Below, piece by piece: positions 1 through 5,034 of a DNA stretch of 5,034 nt. The notes beneath the pieces were generated by a model, which saw nothing but the letters and a program-made list of their open reading frames with translations, had not been told where the DNA came from and made no database searches. The stretch covers positions 1 through 5,034 of the forward strand of contig CAZBQG010000284.1 in assembly GCA_964493945.1 (NCBI GenBank), given 5' to 3'. A program made the position numbers and the translations under genes. The first letter of the stretch is position 1, and each line of letters begins with the position of its first letter. Origin of the DNA: CAZBQG01 sp964493945 (GTDB taxonomy: Bacteria; Pseudomonadota; Alphaproteobacteria; Rhodospirillales; UBA2165).

Positions 1-49
1 CGACCAGCCTAACAGAACGTTAATGTGTCAAACTTTTTGCAGATTGGTA

Positions 50-433
50 TTAATTCTGGTCCGCCGGCTCTTCGCCTTCCAGGATGATTTTTTGATGCAG
101 CGCGTCGATCATGCGCTTGCAGGTGGGCAGGGAGACGCTGGCCAGGGGCAGAAGGGTGAATTTTTGTTCATGAAACAGGATCAGGCAGGCATTGAGCGCA
201 AACTGGCGGAGGGTGAGTGGGCGGACGTCCAACCTTGGCTCGCCTTCGTCGGCGAACCCCTTTCCTTTCTGCTGGCCCGCGAGCCCCAGACCCATACGGC
301 CCGGCTGGCAACACTGAGCGCCATCCTGCATATCTTCAATAAGGGTTGTTCCGTCTATACCCAGTTGCAAGATTAGGACCGGGATGCCCATTGGCACTTT
401 TTTCTGCCCCGATTCGGCAAGGGGTTCCATCAT
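50..433 (-). CDS. hypothetical protein, weak minus-strand reading frame
   Basis: I do not recognise this protein and give it no function. Read on the minus strand it would be about 127 residues, beginning MMEPLAES and ending EGEEPADQN before a TAA stop. The C-terminal 60 residues look most like a real protein: they alternate hydrophobic and charged residues (for example LRQFALNACLILF and CKRMIDALHQKIIL). The opposite strand of the same stretch is open too, but its product is rich in Q, G, D and H, as expected of an antisense shadow. G+C at the third codon position does not separate the strands. Starts are uncertain: the paired ATG at 433 and 430 and a further ATG at 391 all lack a clear Shine-Dalgarno sequence. 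The frame stays open upstream to about 703, but that part looks like a shadow. It may be a real small gene, a remnant or chance. Confidence 0.25.
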   Translation of the reverse strand: MMEPLAESGQKKVPMGIPVLILQLGIDGTTLIEDMQDGAQCCQPGRMGLGLAGQQKGKGFADEGEPRLDVRPLTLRQFALNACLILFHEQKFTLLPLASVSLPTCKRMIDALHQKIILEGEEPADQN

Positions 434-475
434 TTCAGGCTGCCCAGAAACCAAGAAGAAATATGCCCGGCCGCT

Positions 476-691
476 TTGGCGGAACGCCACCTGGAAGAAT
501 TTCTTGCAGACAGGCCCGAACTGTCCCGTCACGGAATCGGATTGGTCGAACAGATCGGCGCGCTCCGGCTGGGTCTTTTGAAATTCTGGTCCGCCCTCGA
601 ATGTGGCGCACTTCCTGATCGGGTGCGTGAGGCCCCGCGTGAAACCATCCTCACAATGCGGGCCATGCATGACCGCTTCAGGCCCGATTGA
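476..691 (+). CDS. hypothetical protein or C-terminal gene remnant
   Basis: This is an unrecognised product of about 71 residues, starting at a TTG and ending at TGA. The sequence is plausible as a folded helical protein (AERHLEEFLADRPEL, then IGALRLGLLKFWSALE, ending MRAMHDRFRPD), whereas the antisense translation looks like a shadow. No ATG or GTG is available in frame, and there is no ribosome binding site close to the TTG. The frame is open back to base 377, just after a TAG at 374-376, so the visible part could be the tail of a longer, damaged gene. It is followed by about 100 non-coding bases before recO. It does not resemble the C-terminal KH domain of Era, which often precedes recO in alphaproteobacteria. 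I assign no function. Confidence 0.3.
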   Translation: MAERHLEEFLADRPELSRHGIGLVEQIGALRLGLLKFWSALECGALPDRVREAPRETILTMRAMHDRFRPD

Positions 692-736
692 GCCGGCCCC
701 CAATGCTGCTTAGGCACCGCCAATAGAGGCTGGCAA

Positions 737-756
737 TTAATCCCTTTAGGGCTTAA
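737..756. promoter_or_regulatory. short inverted repeat in the recO leader
   Basis: An imperfect inverted repeat with arms TTAATCCC and GGGCTTAA around a four-base TTTA loop lies 38 bases upstream of the recO start. Seven of the eight arm positions pair. It has no following T-tract, so it is not a convincing intrinsic terminator. It could be an operator or an mRNA leader hairpin, or simply chance. No clear -35/-10 pair was found in 692-794, although this gap must hold the recO promoter if transcription does not enter from upstream. Confidence 0.25.
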
Positions 757-794
757 TCAGATAGGTTCCAATTTCCGCTTATCGGTGGGAAGTA

Positions 795-1550
795 ATGAAC
801 TGGTCCGACGAAGGATTCGTGTTGAATGCGCGCAAGCATGGCGAAAGTGCGCTCATCGTCAGCCTGTTCACGCCCCATCATGGCCGTCATCTGGGGCTGG
901 TGCGGGGCGGGGCTGGGCGCCGGGCCCGAGGGGTCTATCAGCCCGGAAATTACTTGAAGGCCGATTGGCGGGCCCGGCTTGATGAGCATCTGGGCAGCTA
1001 TCAATGTGAATTGCTCCGTCCCCACGGTGCCCAATGGCTGGACGATCCCCTGCGCCTGGCGGGCCTGAGTGCTGCCTGTGCCGTGGGCGAGGCGAGCCTG
1101 CCCGAGCGCGAACCACATGGAAACCTGTTTGCCGGTTTTGCAAAGCTGATCGGCAGTCTGGCAGGGGAAGAGTGGCTGGCGGAATATGTCCGCTGGGAAT
1201 TGTCCCTGCTGGGTGAGCTGGGCTACGGCCTTGATCTCAGCGAATGCGCCGCCACCGGCAGCAATGATCAATTGGTTTTTATCTCACCCAGGACAGGCCG
1301 CGCCGTTTCAGCATCGGCCGGTCAGCCCTATGCCGATAAGCTGCTGGATCTGCCTGAATTTTTGTTGGAAGGCGGGGAAGGCGTGGGTGATTGGGATGGC
1401 CTGAAGCAGGGGCTGGCGCTTACCGGGTATTTCCTCGATCAACTTGTTTTCGCTCAGGCCGGAAAGGGCCCTCCCGCCGCCCGCATACGACTTGTTGACC
1501 GTGTGCGCCAATTGGCTACTATATCTGGTATGAATACGGTTCCCGGTTGA
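795..1550 (+). CDS. recO: DNA repair protein RecO
   Basis: RecO is a cytoplasmic mediator of the RecF pathway. With RecR it displaces SSB and loads RecA at single-stranded gaps, and it can anneal complementary strands. The product is 251 residues, normal for the family. The N-terminal OB-fold (about residues 1-80) opens with the typical DEGFVLNARKHGESALIVSLFT and continues through GRHLGLVRGGAGRRARG. A helical domain follows, with RWELSLLGELGYGLDLSECAATG (133-155) and then FISPRTGRAVS and GQPYADKLL, all characteristic of alphaproteobacterial RecO. Only Cys151 remains in the region where some RecO proteins carry a four-cysteine zinc site, so this copy probably binds no zinc there. The ATG at 795 is preceded by a weak GGTGGGA, and it begins the conserved N-terminus. 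The stop is 10 bases before parC, which suggests one operon. The reading frame is intact. Confidence 0.93.
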   Translation: MNWSDEGFVLNARKHGESALIVSLFTPHHGRHLGLVRGGAGRRARGVYQPGNYLKADWRARLDEHLGSYQCELLRPHGAQWLDDPLRLAGLSAACAVGEASLPEREPHGNLFAGFAKLIGSLAGEEWLAEYVRWELSLLGELGYGLDLSECAATGSNDQLVFISPRTGRAVSASAGQPYADKLLDLPEFLLEGGEGVGDWDGLKQGLALTGYFLDQLVFAQAGKGPPAARIRLVDRVRQLATISGMNTVPG

Positions 1551-1556
1551 AGGAGG
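1551..1556 (+). promoter_or_regulatory. ribosome binding site of parC
   Basis: A perfect AGGAGG starts at the first base after the recO stop codon and ends four bases before the ATG at 1561. It is much stronger than the site before recO. It fixes the parC start and suggests that parC can be translated well regardless of how efficiently recO is read. Confidence 0.85.
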
Positions 1557-1560
1557 CCCG

Positions 1561-3786
1561 ATGGCCAGTAAACCACTTCCCGAAGGTGAGATCAGAGACA
1601 CCAGGCTGATGGACGCTTTGTCCGAGCGCTATTTGTCCTACGCGCTCTCGACCATTACCTCGCGCTCCCTGCCCGATGCCAGGGATGGGTTGAAACCGGT
1701 TCATCGGCGGCTTTTGTTCGCCATGCGTCAGTTGCGCCTGGACCCGGATAAGGGGTTCAAGAAATGTGCCCGCGTGGTGGGCGATGTGATCGGGCGCTAT
1801 CATCCCCATGGCGATGTGGCCGTCTATGACGCCATGGTGCGCCTCGCCCAGGATTTCGCCCAGCGCTATCCCCTGGTTGATGGTCAGGGGAATTTCGGCA
1901 ATGTGGACGGCGATAACGCGGCCGCCATGCGTTACACCGAAGCCCGCCTGACCGATGCGGCCCAGGCGCTTTTGGAAGGCATCACCGAAGACGCGGTTGA
2001 TTTCCGCGAAACCTATGACGGCGAGGACAGTGAGCCCATTGTGTTGCCCGCGGTCTTTCCCAATCTTTTGGCCAATGGGGCGGCGGGCATTGCGGTCGGC
2101 ATGGCCACCAATATTCCGCCCCATAATGTGGATGAGTTGTGCCAGGCCTTGCTTCATCTGATCAAATTTCCGAACGCTACCATCAGCAAATTGGTGGAGC
2201 TGATCCCGGGGCCCGATTTCCCGACGGGCGGGCTTTTGATCGAGGACCGGGACACGGTCATCGAGGCCTATAAAACGGGGCGGGGCGGCTTTCGTGTGCG
2301 GGCCAAATGGGTGCGTGAGAAGCTGCCCCGGGGCCAATATCAGATCATCGTCACCGAGATACCCTATCAGGTGCAGAAAGCGCGCCTGATCGAGAAAATA
2401 GCCGATCTTTTGAACCAGAAGCGCCTGCCTCTCCTGGATGACGTCATCGACGAATCAACAGAAGATGTACGCCTCGTCCTGGTGCCCAAAAGCAAGAATG
2501 TGGATCCCGAACAGCTCATGGCCCAATTGTTCCGCCAGACCGAGCTGGAAAACCGCTTCAACATGAACCTGAACGTGCTGGATCAGGGCCGCACGCCCAA
2601 GGTGATGAATTTGTGCGAAGCCCTGGCCGCCTTTCTCGATCACCGCCATGAGGTGTTTCTGAGGCGCAATAAATTCCGCCTGGGCAAGATCGCCGACCGG
2701 CTGGAGGTGTTGGGCGGCTATCTCATTGCGTATCTCAATCTGGATGAAGTGATCCGCATCATCCGCGAAGAGGACGAGCCCAAGGTTCAAATAATCGCCG
2801 CCTTCGATCTCACCGACGGTCAGGCCGAAGCGATTTTGAACATGCGGCTCCGCAATCTGCGCAAATTGGAAGAAGCCCAGATACGGGGCGAGCATGACGA
2901 GCTGAGCAAAGAGCAAAAAAGCCTGAGGAAACTTCTCAAGGACGAAAAGCTCCGCTGGAAGTATATCGCCGACGAGATCAGCGATGTGCGCAAACGCTTT
3001 GGGCGCAAGACCGAACTTGGCAAGCGCCGCACCGAAATCGGCACGCCGCCGGATTTGCTGGAAGTCCCCCTGGAAGCCATGATCGAGCGCGAACCGATTA
3101 CCGTATTCTGTTCGGAAAAAGGCTGGATCAAGACGGCCAAAGGGCATCTGGAAGATGTCAGCGACGTCAAATACAAAGAGGGCGACCGGGCCAATTTCGT
3201 CATCCGGGCCGAAACCACGGACAAGCTGGTGGTCTTCGCCACCAATGGGCGCTTCTATACGCTGGGCTGCGACAAACTGCCGGGCGGGCGGGGCTTTGGC
3301 GAACCCATCCGCCTGATGATCGATCTCGGCAACGAACATGATCTGGTCAATCTTTTCCTCCAGACCCCCGATGTGAAGCTATTGGTGGCCTCCAGCGCGG
3401 GGCGCGGCTTTATCGTGCCCCTGGATGCGGTTACCGCCCAGACCCGCACCGGCCGCCAGGTGCTTAATCTGCAAGCGGGCGAGGAGGCGGTGGTCTGCAC
3501 ACGGGTAGAAGGCGACAGCGTTGCCTGCATTGGTGAAAACCGAAAGCTGCTGATTTTCCCCCTGAATGAGGTTCCGGAAATGACCCGGGGGCGGGGCGTT
3601 ATCATGCAACGCTTCAAGGATGGAGGCCTGGGCGATGCCAAGACCTTCACCATGGCCGAGGGGTTGAGTTGGCGGACCGGCTCCAAGATACGGACGGAAA
3701 CCGACCTCATGGCCTGGCAGGGCAAGCGGGCCCAGTCCGGCCGCCTGCCGCCCAATGGCTTTTCCCGCGCCAACCGGTTCTCATAA
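1561..3786 (+). CDS. parC: DNA topoisomerase IV subunit A
   Basis: ParC pairs with ParE to form topoisomerase IV, which uses ATP to unlink replicated chromosomes. ParC makes and reseals the double-strand break. The 741 residues match the usual ParC length. The winged-helix domain contains DARDGLKPVHRRLL (39-52), the quinolone-determining segment RYHPHGDVAVYDAMV (79-93), and the catalytic Arg124-Tyr125 in AAMRYTEARL. The tower domain includes MATNIPPHN (181-189). A charged helical part with coiled-coil character (about 430-485) ends the core. The C-terminal beta-pinwheel (about 500-735) has blade motifs such as GGRGFGEPIRL and RGRGVIMQRF, but no full GyrA box (QRRGGRG). The short pinwheel and missing GyrA box favour ParC over GyrA, as does its position behind recO, a common alphaproteobacterial arrangement. 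The residue at the E. coli ParC Ser80 position is Val86, while Asp90 stands at the Glu84 position. The frame is intact. Confidence 0.95.
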   Translation: MASKPLPEGEIRDTRLMDALSERYLSYALSTITSRSLPDARDGLKPVHRRLLFAMRQLRLDPDKGFKKCARVVGDVIGRYHPHGDVAVYDAMVRLAQDFAQRYPLVDGQGNFGNVDGDNAAAMRYTEARLTDAAQALLEGITEDAVDFRETYDGEDSEPIVLPAVFPNLLANGAAGIAVGMATNIPPHNVDELCQALLHLIKFPNATISKLVELIPGPDFPTGGLLIEDRDTVIEAYKTGRGGFRVRAKWVREKLPRGQYQIIVTEIPYQVQKARLIEKIADLLNQKRLPLLDDVIDESTEDVRLVLVPKSKNVDPEQLMAQLFRQTELENRFNMNLNVLDQGRTPKVMNLCEALAAFLDHRHEVFLRRNKFRLGKIADRLEVLGGYLIAYLNLDEVIRIIREEDEPKVQIIAAFDLTDGQAEAILNMRLRNLRKLEEAQIRGEHDELSKEQKSLRKLLKDEKLRWKYIADEISDVRKRFGRKTELGKRRTEIGTPPDLLEVPLEAMIEREPITVFCSEKGWIKTAKGHLEDVSDVKYKEGDRANFVIRAETTDKLVVFATNGRFYTLGCDKLPGGRGFGEPIRLMIDLGNEHDLVNLFLQTPDVKLLVASSAGRGFIVPLDAVTAQTRTGRQVLNLQAGEEAVVCTRVEGDSVACIGENRKLLIFPLNEVPEMTRGRGVIMQRFKDGGLGDAKTFTMAEGLSWRTGSKIRTETDLMAWQGKRAQSGRLPPNGFSRANRFS

Positions 3787-3791
3787 ATCCC

Positions 3792-4853
3792 ATGGAAGCG
3801 CGCCGCGTCGTCTTTACGGGCATTGGCGAAGTTTCCCTGGAAACAACCCATATCGGCGCGCCCGAGGCGGATCAAATCCTGGTCCAGACACTCTATACGG
3901 TAATCAGCCGGGCACGGAGCTGGCTAATCTCCGGGCGCTGGCCAACACGCCGACCCATGCCAAGGGCTTTCCCTATTATCCCGGCTATTCCAATATCGCC
4001 AAAATCACCGAAGTGGGTGCCGGGGTGGAGGATTTCCGCCCCGGCTAATTGATCGCCAACCGGCTGGCCCATGTCAGCCATGGATTATTGCCGGCGAGCA
4101 CGGGGCCGGGCCTGCGCCTGAAAAATACCGGGACGATTTCAAGGCCTCGCAGACCCCCGATGTGGCGGCCAGCCCGCTCCATCTGTTTTGGCCTCTGGCT
4201 GAGGGTTTATCCGCTCAACAGCAAAAGGAAAGTGCTGCCTTCGGCATCTCCAAGGTTGGCATGACCGGGGTGCGCCGGGCGCGCCTGGGGCTGGGGGAAT
4301 CCATCCTGGTCATGGGGTTGGGGCCCTTCGGCTTGTCGGCGGCCCAATTTGCGCGTATGGGCGACGGCTTCCGGTCATGGGCATGGACCCCGAGCCCGCC
4401 CGGCGCAAGATTGCCATGGGGCTGGACCTGGATGGGGTTTATGCAGGCAGTGCCGGTTTCCCTGGTCCGCCTCCGGCTATAGTGATCGAGGCATCGGGCC
4501 GTCCGGAGGCCATTCCCCAGGCTTTTGAGCTTTGCGCCAGGAACGGAAGGGTTGTTTTGCTGGGCTCGACCCGGGGCGCCACGGAGAGCGTCGATTTCTA
4601 CAATCTTGTACACCGCAAGGGGCTCAGCGTGATCGGTGCCCATGAGTTGACCCGGCCCATTTACGAAAGCGGGCCCGGCAGTTGGACGTCCTGGGACGAG
4701 ACCGGCCTGATCCTGGCCATGATCGCCGCCGGCCGCCTCGATCTTTCCCCCATGATGACCCACGAATTTCCCGCCGATGAGGCGGCGGAGGCATTCAAGG
4801 TGTTGGGCGAGGGGGGCGACGCCGCGCTGGTTTTGCTGGACTGGACGGGCTGA
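3792..4853 (+). pseudogene. broken zinc-type alcohol dehydrogenase-like MDR gene
   Basis: The product belongs to the medium-chain dehydrogenase/reductase superfamily (COG1063-like); its substrate is unknown. The ATG lies 5 bases after the parC stop. The protein is legible only by changing frame three times. It runs from MEARRVVFTGIGEV to LYTVIS, then shifts near 3908 to PGTELANLRAL, PYYPGYSNIAKITEVG and DFRPG. There it meets TAA (4046-4048) and resumes as LIANRLAHVSHG. A second shift comes near 4082, then GVRRARLGLGESILVMGLGPFGLSAAQFARMG carries the GxGxxG nucleotide-binding motif. A third shift near 4371 leads to PVMGMDPEPARRKIAMGL, VIEASGRPEA, NGRVVLLGSTRG and NLVHRKGLSVIGAHEL, up to the TGA. 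Each shift equals one lost base. Repaired, it would be about 354 codons, a normal MDR length. The Asp in MGMD suggests NAD preference (inference). Sequencing error is the alternative to true decay. Confidence 0.85.
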
Positions 4854-4903
4854 TCTACGGGTGCCAGGGAAAGGCTTTTCGTCTGCTTAGGGATGAATAC
4901 CGG

Positions 4904-4926
4904 CCCGGCAGCGCTGGGTGCTTTTT
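4904..4926 (+). terminator. probable rho-independent terminator
   Basis: The stem CCCGGC (4904-4909) pairs with GCTGGG (4913-4918) around an AGC loop, giving six pairs including one G-U. A TGC and five T residues (4922-4926) follow. It lies 50 bases after the stop of the broken dehydrogenase and points the right way to end the recO-parC-dehydrogenase transcript. The stem is short and the T-tract is offset by three bases, so strength is uncertain. Confidence 0.5.
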
Positions 4927-4973
4927 AGTCGGGGTTCAACCAAAACCGTTCATTTATCACCCCTCATTTGTGG

Positions 4974-4984
4974 CCTAAATTAGG
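4974..4984. repeat. 11-base palindrome CCTAAATTAGG
   Basis: Five-base arms CCTAA and TTAGG flank a single central A. The palindrome sits in a non-coding, more AT-rich tail that continues to the end of the window. It could be a regulator binding site for a gene beyond the window, or lie next to the end of an insertion sequence, but nothing visible decides between these. Confidence 0.3.
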
Positions 4985-5034
4985 GTCAGGGCTCATTAAT
5001 TCAGATAGAAGATAACAATAGCGGCAATGCATAT

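Noticed and set aside
3..31. TTGACA on the minus strand at 31-26 as a promoter reading leftward
   Set aside because: With a 17-base spacer the -10 position reads GCTGGT, which does not resemble TATAAT.
23..376. Plus-strand open frame of 117 codons
   Set aside because: The product is rich in Q, G, D and H (for example HALAGGQGDAGQGQKGEF), typical of the antisense of a coding strand. The minus-strand reading is more protein-like.
753..1271. Minus-strand open frame of 172 codons opposite recO
   Set aside because: It is a shadow of conserved recO codons.
1519..2337. Minus-strand open frame of 272 codons opposite parC
   Set aside because: It lies antisense to the clearly conserved ParC catalytic core, which explains why it is open.
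2455..3339. Minus-strand open frame of 294 codons opposite parC
   Set aside because: It is an antisense shadow of the ParC tower and C-terminal domain, with no recognisable domain of its own.
3900..3915. Programmed ribosomal frameshifting in the dehydrogenase gene
   Set aside because: No slippery heptamer or downstream pseudoknot is visible. Three shifts plus an in-frame stop cannot be explained by recoding.
3669..4052. A separate gene starting inside parC at 3669
   Set aside because: Only the part from the ATG at 3792 matches the MDR N-terminus. The upstream part is out of frame within the conserved end of parC, and the part after 3908 is a frameshifted reading.
4931..4963. GGGGT and ACCCC inverted arms as a second terminator
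   Set aside because: There are only five pairs around a 23-base loop and no T-tract, so chance is the simplest explanation.

Overview
The window reads as a GC-rich chromosomal segment from an alphaproteobacterium. The evidence is the recO-parC gene pair on the + strand, a RecO with the compact form and C-terminal sequence usual in that class, and a ParC of about 740 residues. I cannot place it more precisely by reading alone. No tRNA, rRNA, CRISPR array or complete mobile element is visible.

Layout: (1) Bases 1-794 hold no gene I can name. Two short, poorly supported reading frames lie there on opposite strands: one on the - strand ending at base 50, and one on the + strand ending at 691 that lacks a convincing start. 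A short hairpin sits in the leader before recO. The era gene, which often lies just upstream of recO in alphaproteobacteria, is not present. (2) recO (795-1550) encodes a recombinational repair mediator. (3) parC (1561-3786), 10 bases downstream with a perfect AGGAGG site, encodes topoisomerase IV subunit A. Both are intact and probably co-transcribed. (4) 3792-4853 is a broken gene for a medium-chain dehydrogenase/reductase. Its protein can be followed across three reading frames, with three single-base losses and one in-frame stop. (5) 4854-5034 is non-coding and carries a probable rho-independent terminator and a short palindrome.

How they work together: RecO loads RecA at single-stranded gaps and ParC decatenates daughter chromosomes, so the intact part is a chromosome-maintenance operon. 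The dehydrogenase sits 5 bases behind parC and was probably once the last gene of the same transcript.

I found no convincing new biological system. The points most worth a second look are the systematic nature of the dehydrogenase lesions (always one base lost next to a GG or CC pair), its apparent lack of zinc ligands, the valine at the quinolone-contact position of ParC, and the unexplained 800 bases before recO.
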